NCBI GenBank assembly: GCA_010912705.1
Contig: POWB01000018.1
Location: 1 to 64,000 of the forward strand
DNA length: 64,000 nt
Origin: Halochromatium sp.
GTDB taxonomy: Bacteria > Pseudomonadota > Gammaproteobacteria > Chromatiales > Chromatiaceae
Reading direction: 5' to 3'
In this document: positions 1 through 7,634 of the stretch, in pieces
Layout: each line of letters starts with the position of its first letter
How positions within the stretch are numbered: the stretch's first letter is position 1
Program-made: the position numbers and the translations under genes
Notes under the pieces: model-generated
What the model was told of the DNA's origin: nothing
Databases searched by the model: none
Seen by the model: only the letters and a program-made list of their open reading frames with translations

Positions 1-145
1 CGAGATCGCGCCGAAGGCCCGCCACGGTGGATTCTAAATTGGTCATGCGCGACTCCAGCCGGGCAAAGCGCTCGGTATGTTTGTCTTGTACGGCGCGGAT
101 CGCGCGCAGATGCTCGAGGACGAAGTTATCGACGCTGTTGGTCAT
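1..145 (-). CDS. Small coiled-coil protein, N-terminal part (cut by window edge)
   Basis: The first 48 residues read on the minus strand from an ATG at 145 (MTNSVDNFVLEHLRAIRAVQ and onward), rich in charged heptads (KHTERFARLESRMTNLES), so a coiled coil is likely. The C-terminus lies outside the window. No family was recognised with certainty; short proteins like this often sit beside TA genes in related genomes, which is only a hint about role. Confidence 0.5.
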   Translation of the reverse strand, partial: MTNSVDNFVLEHLRAIRAVQDKHTERFARLESRMTNLESTVAGLRRDL

Positions 146-263
146 GACCGTAGCTCCGTTCGGGTTGAGTCACGAGCGATTATCATAGGTTATACCGATC
201 TACCGTGAAGTGCTGCCGGTGTCGCCGATACTGATCCCGAACTGGCTGCTGAGATGGATGGTC

Positions 264-340
264 TCGCCGATGCCGAGACGCTGCTGGAGTGGTCGGATCG
301 TATTCTCACCGCTGAGACCCCGGAGGCGATGTTTCACTGA
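264..340 (+). pseudogene. Rpn nuclease C-terminal fragment
   Basis: Encodes [22 protein letters not shown] then TGA, identical in pattern to the last 25 residues of the intact Rpn copies. Nothing of the catalytic domain remains. Confidence 0.7.
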
Positions 341-517
341 GCAGCGCGTTGGCCAGCTGGCGCAGCCCCTGAGCCCGGGTGCGATAGTCCTCAGCCTCAT
401 CCATTCGCCCCAACTGCTCATAAAGAACCGCCAGATTATGCGCCGCAAGAAAGCTCCCACGCCCCCGAACGCCGCCCTCCAAGCCCGGCTGCTCGCCAAT
501 CTCCAGGCACTTCAGCC
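341..517 (-). pseudogene. GT2-TPR glycosyltransferase C-terminal fragment
   Basis: The minus strand reads LKCLEIGEQPGLEGGVRGRG, then FLAAHNLAVLYEQLGRMDEA, matching the C-terminal TPR part of the intact gene at 39466-40584. It abuts the Rpn tail at 340 with no spacer, one of many Rpn/glycosyltransferase junctions in the window. Confidence 0.65.
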
Positions 518-685
518 CACGTCATCAGGGTTGGCTGCTGGATTCGAGCTCGAAGCAGGCCGAGAGCCTAGAACATTGGTTCACGTTGGGCCGATGCCGT
601 TCGGTGTCTGGGGCGAGACAACGGTACCGGCGGGTGGCGTTCGCGAAGTCATCGCTGGCCGCATGGGTGATCTTGCCAGCACCCA
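518..685. repeat. 168-bp dispersed repeat, copy 1
   Basis: Matches 41272-41439 over 168 bases with about two mismatches. It contains no complete gene. On the minus strand the second copy opens a 60-residue frame (MAQPLFILGAGKITHAASDD and onward) that I do not recognise. Both copies are followed by an Rpn tail fragment, so the pair probably moved as part of a larger block. Confidence 0.7.
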
Positions 686-687
686 GC

Positions 688-817
688 CAGATGGAGCGCA
701 AATTCGGCCCCGCCGATGTCCGGCTGTGCCAACAGATCCAAGAGGCCGATGCCGAGACCCTGCTGGAGTGGTCAGATCGTATTCTTACCGCTGAGTCGCC
801 GGAGGCGGTGTTTCACC
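688..817 (+). pseudogene. Rpn nuclease C-terminal fragment
   Basis: Reads MERKFGPADVRLCQQIQEAD then [20 protein letters not shown], but the stop codon is replaced by CAA and the sequence runs into glycosyltransferase-derived DNA (818-902). Confidence 0.7.
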
Positions 818-902
818 AAGCATCGCCAATAACTAGCCTGCGGTTGCGGCCCTGATGGCGCGCCAACGCCGAGCGCTCAAGCCACAGCGCCGTCGAGCGT
901 CC

Positions 903-1454
903 TCAAGGTCCGATCAGCACATCCGCGAGCTTCAGCACGACGCCGAGGATGGCGAGGCCGCCGATGAGCCAACGGGTCTGCGCGGCCAGTGCCTGGTGCA
1001 GGCTCACTTCGAGCTGGCTGATTCGCTCCTGTAAACGTGCGTCGACCTCTTTGATCTGGAGCTCAACGCCTTTGATGTCCTTCTGTAGGCGTGCTTCGAG
1101 TTCCATGATTTGGAGTTCAACGCCCTTGATGTCCTTCTGCAGCTGCGATTCGACCTCCTTGATCTGGAGTTCAACGGCCTTGATGTCTTTCTGTAGTCGC
1201 GCTTCGACTTCTTTGATGTCCTTCTGCAAGCGCGCTTCGACTTCCTTAATTTCCTTCTGCAAGCGCGCTTCGACTTCCTTAATTTCCTTCTGCAAGCGCA
1301 GCTCGGATTCGCGGACATGGCCCTGGGTCGCGAGATCCGTCAGCTGAGGGAAACGGGCTTCGAGCGCATCAAAGGCTTGCGCAATCACCTCAGCGCGCTC
1401 CTCATCGCTCGAGGTGTGTTTCAACTTGGTGTAGAGATCAAAGGCGGCGCTCAT
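903..1454 (-). CDS. Coiled-coil protein with C-terminal membrane anchor (DUF1640-like)
   Basis: 183 residues from the ATG at 1454 ([13 protein letters not shown]). An upstream in-frame ATG at 1565 would add a proline-rich stretch absent from the short paralog at 38519-38896. Residues 1-60 are helical and acidic. About 60-145 consist of near-perfect 11-residue repeats ([22 protein letters not shown]), and the C-terminus has one membrane segment ([20 protein letters not shown]). The layout resembles DUF1640/CCDC90-type anchored coiled coils. It is divergent from the Rpn gene at 1676, and fragments of it recur beside other Rpn copies (17417, 29527, 41834). Function unknown; the repeat number differs between paralogs. 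Confidence 0.75.
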   Translation of the reverse strand: MSAAFDLYTKLKHTSSDEERAEVIAQAFDALEARFPQLTDLATQGHVRESELRLQKEIKEVEARLQKEIKEVEARLQKDIKEVEARLQKDIKAVELQIKEVESQLQKDIKGVELQIMELEARLQKDIKGVELQIKEVDARLQERISQLEVSLHQALAAQTRWLIGGLAILGVVLKLADVLIGP

Positions 1455-1661
1455 CAGTGGTGACTCTGGCACGGGCGTTGGTGACCGACGCTGAGGCGCG
1501 GCGGGACTGGAGTCATCAGTATAGCGAGCTGCACGGGAGGGCTGCACGACGTTGGCGCGGGTCAATGCGCAACCGGCGCAAGCTCGCGAAGAGGGAGAAT
1601 CAGGGACTTACCCCTCAATGCTGCGAGCAGCAGGCGGCTCGCGGTCAGGCTGCAATCCGGG

Positions 1662-1667
1662 TAAAGT
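1662..1667 (+). promoter_or_regulatory. Possible -10 element of rpn copy 1, very short leader
   Basis: TAAAGT ends 8 bases before the ATG at 1676. The same hexamer position is kept as TACAGT or TCCAGT before the copies at 16066, 24536, 29818, 34871 and 44797 (gap 7-9 bases). No Shine-Dalgarno sequence precedes the ATG and no convincing -35 was found. Promoter role is inferred from conservation. Confidence 0.35.
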
Positions 1668-1675
1668 CCACCCCC

Positions 1676-2773
1676 ATGGACGAGATCAACAATCCCCACG
1701 ACGTCTACTTCCGCGAGAGTTTCACCCGGCGCGAGATTGCGCAGGACTTTCTGCGCCAGCAACTGCCAGCTGAGCTGCTTGAGGTGCTGGATCTCGACAG
1801 TCTGGAGATCAGCAAAGACAGCTACGTCTCCAGGGAATTGCGCGCGTCGTATTCTGATCTGGTCTATCGGCTGAGATGGCGTATGCCTGATGAGGCTGAT
1901 CCAGCGGCGCCCGATCAGGCTGATCCAACCGTGCCCGATCAGGCTGATCCAACCGTGCCCGATCAGGCTGATCCAACCGTGCCTGAGCGGGCTGATCCGG
2001 CCGCCGCAGTTGATCTAGAAGATGCTGCAGCGACGCTTGCGCTCCACGTCTACATCCTGTTTGAGCACAAGAGCCATCCCGACTACTGGGTCTTGCTGCA
2101 ACTGCTGCGCTACATCGCGCTGCAGGGCGATGCCTACCGCAAGCAGCATCCCGAGGCCAAGACCTTGCCGCCGGTCTACCCTTTGGTGCTCTATCACGGC
2201 CAGCGCCGCTGGCGGATGCCGATCGACTTCCACGCGCTGATCTGCCCGCTACCGGAGGCGCTTAAGCCTTATGTGCCGCAGTTTCGCTATGCCTTGCACG
2301 ATCTCTCACCACGCAGCGATGTGGAGATCAAAGGCGATGTGCTCACCCGCCTGGTGCAGCTCGCGCTGCGCTGGATCTTCAGTGACCAGCCGCTGGAGCA
2401 TCTGGAGCGGTTGATCGCCTTGATTGACCAGGTCGCTGACCGCGACACTGCGCTGCAGATTCTGGAATCGCTGCTGCGATACTATGTCCAAGGGACACAA
2501 CGGGTGGAAGAGAGTGACGCCCGCCGCTTGTTGGAACAGACCGCACCGGGAGACCCCATCATGCAGACCTTTATTGATCGTTATATTGAGCAAGGCCGCG
2601 AGCAGGGCCGCGAGCAGGGTAAGGCCGAGATTCTGCTGCGCCAGATGGAGCGCAAATTCGGCCCCACCGATGCCCGGCTTCGCCAGCAGATCCAAGAGGC
2701 CGATGCCGAGACCCTGCTGGAGTGGTCAGATCGTATTCTTACCGCTGAGACGCCAGAGGCGGTGTTTCATTAA
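1676..2773 (+). CDS. Rpn family PD-(D/E)XK nuclease (putative transposase family), copy 1
   Basis: 365 residues from the ATG at 1676 ([20 protein letters not shown]). PD-(D/E)XK core residues appear as D61 (YSDLVYRL) and E130-x-K132 (YILFEHKS). Between them, at about residues 72-110, lies a tandem 8-residue repeat (DQADPTVP) absent or shorter in the paralogs. The C-terminus is a DUF4351-like helical module after [12 protein letters not shown]. Rpn proteins were first annotated as transposases; E. coli homologs are DNA endonucleases promoting RecA-independent recombination and reported in phage defence. The longer ORF from 1457 is rejected because the upstream part is not shared by paralogs. 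An internal ATG at 2561 with a Shine-Dalgarno sequence may give a separate C-terminal product. Confidence 0.88.
   Translation: MDEINNPHDVYFRESFTRREIAQDFLRQQLPAELLEVLDLDSLEISKDSYVSRELRASYSDLVYRLRWRMPDEADPAAPDQADPTVPDQADPTVPDQADPTVPERADPAAAVDLEDAAATLALHVYILFEHKSHPDYWVLLQLLRYIALQGDAYRKQHPEAKTLPPVYPLVLYHGQRRWRMPIDFHALICPLPEALKPYVPQFRYALHDLSPRSDVEIKGDVLTRLVQLALRWIFSDQPLEHLERLIALIDQVADRDTALQILESLLRYYVQGTQRVEESDARRLLEQTAPGDPIMQTFIDRYIEQGREQGREQGKAEILLRQMERKFGPTDARLRQQIQEADAETLLEWSDRILTAETPEAVFH
1913..2003 (+). repeat. 24-bp in-frame tandem repeat inside rpn copy 1
   Basis: About three identical units of GATCAGGCTGATCCAACC+GTGCCC plus diverged edge units. The unit is a multiple of three, so copy-number change keeps the frame. 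Paralogs at 24536, 29818 and 34871 hold about one unit. Confidence 0.8.
2561..2773 (+). CDS. Candidate RpnS-like C-terminal product from internal start
   Basis: An in-frame ATG at 2561 ([20 protein letters not shown]) is preceded by CCGGGAGA at 2547-2554, a good Shine-Dalgarno with 6-7 bases spacing, whereas the main rpn start has none. The product would be 70 residues, the whole C-terminal module. In E. coli such intragenic small proteins (RpnS) neutralise the full-length Rpn. That this happens here is inference from the conserved site. Confidence 0.45.
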   Translation: MQTFIDRYIEQGREQGREQGKAEILLRQMERKFGPTDARLRQQIQEADAETLLEWSDRILTAETPEAVFH

Positions 2774-2852
2774 GGTGTCGATGCCGTGGTAAGCCGCAGC
2801 GATGGCCACTTCGAGCCGCGCTCAGCTGGCGGCTAGCGGGAAGCGATTTGAC

Positions 2853-2936
2853 ATGGAAAACACAGCGTTTCAGATCGAACTGGCCTGGGATACACGTAAG
2901 GCCGACACGAATCGCGTCAAGCATGGCATCTCATGA
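2853..2936 (+). pseudogene. brnT: BrnT toxin, truncated to 27 residues
   Basis: Reads MENTAFQIELAWDTRKADTN then RVKHGIS and stops. The W(D)xxKAxxNxxKHG pattern is the N-terminus of BrnT ribonuclease toxins (normally about 90 residues). The stop overlaps the antitoxin start (ATGA at 2933-2936), so the toxin body was deleted precisely. A second damaged copy lies at 33536. Confidence 0.65.
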
Positions 2937-3175
2937 AAACGACACACTCAAACGACGAGATGCCCGCCGAGATCGATTTTTCGGCCGGTCAGCGCGGACG
3001 CTTTTATCGGCCGCAAGCACAATGGCATGTGCCGGTCTACCTCAACCCTGAGGTCCAGCAGTACTTTCTTCGCCGCGCCGAAGAAAGCGGTCTGGATTTC
3101 GACCAATTGATCAATACCCTCTTGCAGAAAGACATGGAATTGCTTGAGACCTTTGGGCAAGGATCATCGTCATAA
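2933..3175 (+). CDS. BrnA-like antitoxin (orphan)
   Basis: 80 residues: MKTTHSNDEMPAEIDFSAGQ, then VPVYLNPEVQQYFLRRAEES and LINTLLQKDMELLE. The VYLxPEVQxYxxxRAxxxG pattern resembles CopG/BrnA-type antitoxins that bind the operon promoter and the toxin. It starts inside the stop codon of the truncated brnT, so translational coupling is kept although the toxin is gone. Downstream is a short Rpn fragment. Antitoxin assignment is by pattern and context only. Confidence 0.6.
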   Translation: MKTTHSNDEMPAEIDFSAGQRGRFYRPQAQWHVPVYLNPEVQQYFLRRAEESGLDFDQLINTLLQKDMELLETFGQGSSS

Positions 3176-3202
3176 ACACGACGAGCACTCGCTCCCTCGG
3201 AC

Positions 3203-3260
3203 TAAGACCCTGCCGCCGGTCTATCCCTTGGTGCTCTATCACGGCAAAAACCTCTGGCGC
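3203..3260 (+). pseudogene. Rpn internal fragment
   Basis: Reads [19 protein letters not shown], the segment following the catalytic core of Rpn copies. It borders the left end of the lhgO remnant. Confidence 0.65.
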
Positions 3261-3261
3261 A

Positions 3262-4392
3262 GGTCAAGGCCGGCGAGACGGCATTGAGCACATGGACGCT
3301 CTTGGCATCGCCCTCAATGACGAAGTCCATCACCAGTCGATTGGTCTTGCGCTCAACCAGTTGGGCACGGATGCCCGGCCGACCGCACTGATGAAAGCCC
3401 ATGGCCTCGGCGCCATGCAGAAGGGTCGCGGCCTCAGCCACCCTGTAGGATCGATGCTGTTTGCGCCGTGCTTGGCGGGCGAGGGCGCGGAAGTCATTGC
3501 GGTTGGTGGCGAACATGAACAGCTCGCGACGGGCGATCTCCAGCAGCTCTGAGAAGCGAAACCGGCTCAAGCCTGCAGAGTGCTCGCGCCAGAGCGCGGG
3601 GAGGGCGGTAGGGCCGATCTTGGTGCGGCCATCCAGGGTGCGGGTGAAATGAACGCCAAGAAACGGCTGACGCAGATCCGGCACCGGATAGAGGTGGGTG
3701 CGCGGCGGCTCAGTGCCGGGGTCGGCGTAGCGGTACAGGCCCTTGAACGGCAGCAGGCTGTACGCCTGACCAAAGCCGAAGTCATGTGCAATCCGGTCGG
3801 CGTAGAGCCCGGCGCAGTTGATGATGGTGCCGGCCTGGAGGCGCTCGGGACCGGCCTGGATGCGGTTATCACCCAGATGGGCGCGATACGGATGATTGCA
3901 AAGCAAGGTACCGCCGGCGGCGATGACATCGGCCTGCTGCGCGGCCAGCAGTTGCATCGGGTCGACACTGGCCGTGGAAGGAACGAAGAGGGCATGGCCA
4001 AAGGTCCGCGCACGCGGTTCCAGGGCGCGGGTCTCGGTCTCATCCAGGCGCTGGACCTCAACCCCATTGACGCGCCCGCGCTGCTCGAGGATCGCCAGGC
4101 GCGCGTGCTCCTCGGCATCGCGCGCGACGATGAGCTTGCCGCAGCGCTCCAAGGGCAAGCCGCGCTCGGTGCAGTACGCCTGCCAGGCGGCGTTGCCATC
4201 GCGCGTGAAGCGCGCCTTGAGGCTCTCGGCGCTGTAGTAGATGCCGCTATGCAGCACACCGCTGTTGCGGCCGCTGGCGTGTTGGCCGAGGCGGGGCTCT
4301 TTGTCGATGAGGGTCAGACGCGCGCCAGGATCGCGTTGCTGGAGTGCGCGGGCAATGGTGAGGCCGATGATGAGGTCGTCGACTGATCGGTT
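3262..4392 (-). pseudogene. lhgO: L-2-hydroxyglutarate dehydrogenase remnant
   Basis: The minus-strand reading frame is open through GLTIARALQQRDPGARLTLI, GQHASGRNSGVLHSGIYY, VDPMQLLAAQQADVIAAGGT and HVLNAVSPALT, typical of the FAD-dependent LhgO/YgaF family, which oxidises L-2-hydroxyglutarate to 2-oxoglutarate. The glycine-rich FAD motif at the N-terminus is missing (it starts at [11 protein letters not shown]) and the last 20 or so residues are gone. Both ends are joined to Rpn-derived DNA, so the 442-codon open frame across this locus is a chimera. FAD binding, and so activity, is unlikely. Confidence 0.75.
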
Positions 4393-4430
4393 CGGGTTGG
4401 TTGAGTGCGGTTGCGCTGAGCGCGGATTTG

Positions 4431-5249
4431 TTGAAATGGCGTGTGCCCGATCAGGCTGATCCAACCGTGCCTGAGCAGGCTGATCCGGCCGCTGCAGTTG
4501 ATCTAGAAGATGCTGCAGCGACGCTCGCACTCCACATCTACATCCTGTTCGAGCACAAGAGCCGTACCGACTATTGGGTGTTGCTGCAACTGCTGCGCTA
4601 CATCCTGTTGCAGGGCGAGGCCTACCGCAAGCAGCATCCCGAGGCCAAGACCTTGCCGCCGGTCTATCCGCTGGTGCTCTATCATGGTCAGCGCCTCTGG
4701 CGCATGCCGAGTGACTTCCATGCGCTGATCCGACCGCTGCCAGAGGCGCTCAAGCCGTTTGTGCCGCAGTTCCGCTATGCGCTGCAGGATCTCTCGCCGC
4801 GCAGCGACGCGGAGATCATGGGCGATGTGCTGACCCGCCTGGTGCAGCTAGCGCTACGCTGGATCTTCAGCGACTAGCCGCTGGAGCATCTGGATCGGTT
4901 GATCGCCTTGATCGACCAGATCGCCGACCGTGACACCGCGCTGCAGATTCTGGAATCGCTGCTGAGATACTATGTCCAAGGGACACAACGGGTGGAAGAG
5001 AGTGACGCCCGTCGCTTGTTAGAGCAGACCGCACCGGGAGACCCCATCATGCAGACCTTTATTGATCGGTATATTGAGCAGGGCGAGCGCAACGGCGAAG
5101 CCAAGCTCCTGCTGCGCCAGATGGAGCGCAAATTTGGCCCTCCCGATGCCCGGCTGCGCCAACAGATCCAAGAGGCCGATGCCGAGACGCTGCTGGAGTG
5201 GTCCGATCGTATTCTTACCGCTGAGACGCCGGAGGCGGTGTTTCACTGA
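4431..5249 (+). pseudogene. Rpn family nuclease, 5'-truncated and with an in-frame stop
   Basis: Starts inside the linker ([18 protein letters not shown]) and keeps the ExK motif (FEHKS). A TAG at 4875-4877 replaces the CAG of [11 protein letters not shown]. The same CAG-to-TAG change is present at 16915-16917, showing common descent. After the stop the frame continues to TGA at 5249. The internal ATG at 5049 with GGGAG upstream survives and could still give a 66-residue C-terminal product. The first 65 or so residues, including the catalytic D, are replaced by the lhgO remnant. Confidence 0.8.
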
Positions 5250-5440
5250 GCGGCGCCAACAACAGCCTGCGGTTGCGGTCCTGTTTGCGCGCCAACGCTG
5301 CACGCCGATAGCCCGAGTGATGGATGGCGACCGGCAGCCGCACACGCGGCCATTCAGACACCGGCTGCTCATGCACCCGGCCTTGATAGCGCACCCCCGC
5401 AGGCAACAGCCTGGGTATCCAAGCCGTACTGGTCTCAACC
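5250..5440 (-). pseudogene. GT2-TPR glycosyltransferase middle fragment
   Basis: The minus strand reads AGVRYQGRVHEQPVSEWPRV, HHSGYRRAALARKQDRNRRL and LLA, matching residues about 145-205 of the intact gene at 39466-40584. It is joined directly to the Rpn stop codon. The same junction occurs at 30856 and 35885. Confidence 0.7.
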
Positions 5441-5445
5441 GCAAA

Positions 5446-5503
5446 GGACGCTCGAGGCGCACCACGCGTTGATCCTGATGCGCAGGCTGTTTCGACGGAT
5501 CAT
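5446..5503 (+). pseudogene. PIN-domain fragment
   Basis: Encodes LEAHHALILMRRLF, similar to AARRALILMRDSF of the VapC at 10511 and nearly identical in DNA to 40628-40690. Only a few codons remain. Confidence 0.35.
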
Positions 5504-5560
5504 CAGCCTCATCGAATCGCTCAAGCTTTGGCTTGTCTCTGTCTCCGCCCAATGACATAA

Positions 5561-5588
5561 TGCCATCATTATAAGCGACATGATGGCA
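5561..5588 (+). promoter_or_regulatory. Inverted repeat, probable operator of the RHH/PIN cassette
   Basis: TGCCATCAT at 5561-5569 and ATGATGGCA at 5580-5588 form a perfect 9-bp inverted repeat with a 10-base spacer, 6 bases before the antitoxin ATG. RHH antitoxins usually repress their own operon through such sites. The spacer holds a -10-like TATAAG. Confidence 0.6.
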
Positions 5589-5593
5589 AGCGA

Positions 5594-5842
5594 ATGATCC
5601 GGACTCAGATCCAATTCCGTGACGAGCAGCTCCAATCCCTGCGCGCTCGCGCCATGCGCGAGCAGGTGTCGATTTCCGCGCTGGTGCGCCAGGCTGTCGA
5701 CGCTTGGGTGAAGGACGATACAGGTGCGACGGATGATGAAAAGATTCGTCGCGCGATCGCCGCTGGGGGTCGTTTCGCCTCCGGTCTTCATGATGTCGCG
5801 CGCGAGCACGATGCTTACCTGGCCGATGATCTGCACCGATGA
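5594..5842 (+). CDS. vapB: Ribbon-helix-helix (CopG-type) antitoxin, VapB-like
   Basis: 82 residues. MIRTQIQFRDEQLQSLRARA, then REQVSISALVRQAVDAWV, is a typical RHH DNA-binding domain with a beta strand and two helices; the acidic tail (ATDDEKIRRAIAAGGRF, AREHDAYLADDLHR) would wrap the toxin. The stop codon overlaps the start of the PIN toxin (ATGA), so the two are translationally coupled. A perfect inverted repeat just upstream is the likely autoregulatory operator. The cassette is intact. Confidence 0.85.
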   Translation: MIRTQIQFRDEQLQSLRARAMREQVSISALVRQAVDAWVKDDTGATDDEKIRRAIAAGGRFASGLHDVAREHDAYLADDLHR

Positions 5843-6252
5843 TCTTCGTCGATACATCGGCCTTCTACGCGGTACTGGATCGAGATGACCAAGTCCATGC
5901 TGCCGCCCAGTCAATCTGGTCGCGGTTGCTGCTGACGGCCCAGCGCTCCCCCTTGATCACCAGCAACTACATCTTGGTGGAGTGTCTCGCACTCCTGCAG
6001 GCGCGGTTGGGGATTAGCGCTGTTCGTCTCTTCCACGACGACGTGCTGCCGATGATCCGCCTCGAGTGGATCAGTCCCGCTGAGCACATGGCTGCGGTGC
6101 AGGCGGTGATGGCTGCTAATCGTCGCGGTCTCAGTGTTGTTGATTGCACGAGTTTCGCGCTGATGCGGCGTTTGGGCCTGCAGCAGGCCTTTTGCTTCGA
6201 TGGACATTTTGTGGAGCAGGGTTTTAGCCCGCTGACGTCGGAACACGCATGA
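5839..6252 (+). CDS. vapC: PIN-domain ribonuclease toxin, VapC-like
   Basis: 137 residues, normal length for VapC. PIN acidic residues are all present: D5 (MIFVDTSAF), E48 (ILVECLALL), D102 (SVVDCTSFALM) and D121 (CFDGHF). VapC toxins cleave RNA, often tRNA. It overlaps the upstream antitoxin by four bases and is followed by Rpn debris. The pair reads intact and is probably functional. Confidence 0.88.
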   Translation: MIFVDTSAFYAVLDRDDQVHAAAQSIWSRLLLTAQRSPLITSNYILVECLALLQARLGISAVRLFHDDVLPMIRLEWISPAEHMAAVQAVMAANRRGLSVVDCTSFALMRRLGLQQAFCFDGHFVEQGFSPLTSEHA

Positions 6253-6310
6253 TTGAAGTAGGTCGCGATTGCGTCCTCACAGCCTGCGCAAGCTCAAAGC
6301 CATCAAGCAG

Positions 6311-6452
6311 GCCCAATCTGGGTACAGTCAACATTCCCATCAACACCGAGATCAATTCCTACGTGCCGCAGTTCCGCTAAGCGCTGCAGGATCTCTCGCC
6401 GCGTAGCGACTGGATGAGGCGGGCTTGGCCAACGTGCTTGAGGTGGTGCTTC
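6311..6452 (+). pseudogene. Rpn start and middle debris plus a HEPN-partner tail
   Basis: CAATCTGGGTACAGTC at about 6314-6329 is the conserved upstream block of rpn genes, followed by a broken start, then [17 protein letters not shown] (6358-6411) from the Rpn body. At 6412-6452 the sequence reads LDEAGLANVLEVVL, the C-terminus of the protein encoded at 31808-32311. Confidence 0.55.
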
Positions 6453-6454
6453 AC

Positions 6455-7084
6455 GCCCGAGAGCCGGTTGGGCCGCGACCTGCCGCCGGTTAAGCAGAAA
6501 GGCGCGCGGGTAGCCTTCCGCGTCGAGCATGCGGATGAAGTCGAAGAAGTCGTTCAGACTTTGGATCGGCGCTTGACTCAGATCGCTGTCTGCTGGCTTA
6601 CGACGCTGGAAGATCACCGGCTCGCCCTGCTGCGGCTGCGGTTCGGGGTCTTCGCGGATGATGGTCTCGATCATCGTTTCGATCAGGCTGGCGGCGCGCA
6701 AAAAGATCTCAGATGCGGAGCCTTCCAGGCATAAAGGGCGCTTGAGGTAGACCGGGCCGGCGTCAAGTTCCGCCACGCAGCGCAGGGCGGTGAGCATGGT
6801 CTCCCGATGGCCGCGCTGAATCAGGTTCTGCAACGGGCTGCCGCCGCGCCCGTAAGGCAGATCGGTCATGTGGAAGATGACGCATTCCCAGCCCTCGTGA
6901 ATGGTCGCGGGGATCAGATAAGACCAGTGCGGGAAGAAGACAGTGCGCGGGGCGATCTCACGCAAGCGTTCAGGGGTGAGGTCTTCTTTGCGCGTGATCA
7001 GATGAAATGGCTGGCCGGTGCGCTCGGTCAGGCGCTTGGCCATGATCTCGTTCCAGGGTGGGAGGTGGCGAGGACGAAGGTCAT
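6455..7084 (-). pseudogene. Formyltransferase (nonulosonic-acid cluster type), frameshifted
   Basis: The open part (ATG at 7043) reads LITRKEDLTPERLREIAPRT, FFPHWSYLIPATIHEGWECV and HMTDLPYGRGGSPLQNLI, a methionyl-tRNA-formyltransferase-like sugar N-formyltransferase using 10-formyl-THF, often placed with pse genes. The true start is probably the ATG at 7084 (MTFVLATSHP-WNEIMAKRL), separated from the rest by a one-base deletion near 7050. The C-terminus after MLDAEGYPRAFL is replaced by unrelated DNA. It sits at the downstream end of the pse gene row. Confidence 0.7.
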
Positions 7085-7181
7085 AATGATCGACGCTACT
7101 GGCCTGCTCCTCAATCGTTGTGCACGGGCGGCATCATGCGGGCTTCTGCCATTGAGTAGAGAGTTTCTGTTGACGCTCGGA

Positions 7182-7634
7182 TCACGCGGCAAGTCGCTGG
7201 GGTTTCGCTTTGGGTTCTGGATAGGAGCGATTCATCTTGGCACAGGCCTCTAGCCAAGAAATCATCGCCGAGTTCATCTCGTGCAAGGCCTCTTGCTGGG
7301 TCTCGCCAAATGCGGAACAGCCTGGGAGGTCCGGGGCAATGGCAATGAACCCTTCATCTTCATCGCTCCAAAAAATCTCCACCAGGTATCTACTTGCTGG
7401 GTTCATATTTTCTACCATGTCGATCAATTGCCTGGCTTGATAGGCTTTGATGTAACCTGCTCGGTTCTGAAAATTCAGCAGGGTTGGCTCGTCAAAACGA
7501 CCATAAGTACGATGAGAGCCTTGTCCTCCCTGGCATTCAAAACCCAAGGATTCAGCAATTCGGCAGGCGTCTTCGAATCGGACTCCCTTTGGATTGGCTC
7601 GTAACGCGGCCGTGCGTTTGTCGCGCTTGGTCAT
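7182..7634 (-). CDS. Fused HicA toxin-HicB antitoxin in one reading frame
   Basis: 150 residues. Residues about 18-78 are HicA-like, with the double-stranded-RNA-binding fold and catalytic His in GSHRTY (H41), then GYIKAYQARQLIDMVEN. Residues about 79-150 are HicB-like (YLVEIFWSDEDEGFIAIAPD, LPGCSAFGETQQEALHEM). HicA cleaves mRNA; HicB binds and inhibits it, and normally the two are separate genes. An in-frame ATG (M78) at the domain border is a possible internal start for HicB alone. The ATG at 7634 overlaps the stop of the upstream formyltransferase (GCATGA), so the cassette sits exactly at a coupled junction. Confidence 0.75.
   Translation of the reverse strand: MTKRDKRTAALRANPKGVRFEDACRIAESLGFECQGGQGSHRTYGRFDEPTLLNFQNRAGYIKAYQARQLIDMVENMNPASRYLVEIFWSDEDEGFIAIAPDLPGCSAFGETQQEALHEMNSAMISWLEACAKMNRSYPEPKAKPQRLAA

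Noticed and set aside
949..1347. 132-codon plus-strand frame with regular repeats
   Set aside because: The repeats are the complement of the coiled-coil repeats in the minus-strand gene at 903-1454.
903..1350. Regularly spaced repeats that could suggest a CRISPR array
   Set aside because: Units are contiguous 33-bp coding repeats with no unique spacers.
1676..2773. Rpn genes as DDE transposases of mobile elements
   Set aside because: They carry PD-(D/E)XK motifs and no terminal inverted repeats or target duplications flank any copy; the old transposase name is not taken as function.
3580..4386. 268-codon plus-strand open frame opposite lhgO
   Set aside because: Antisense shadow of a recognisable oxidoreductase remnant; composition is typical of such shadows.
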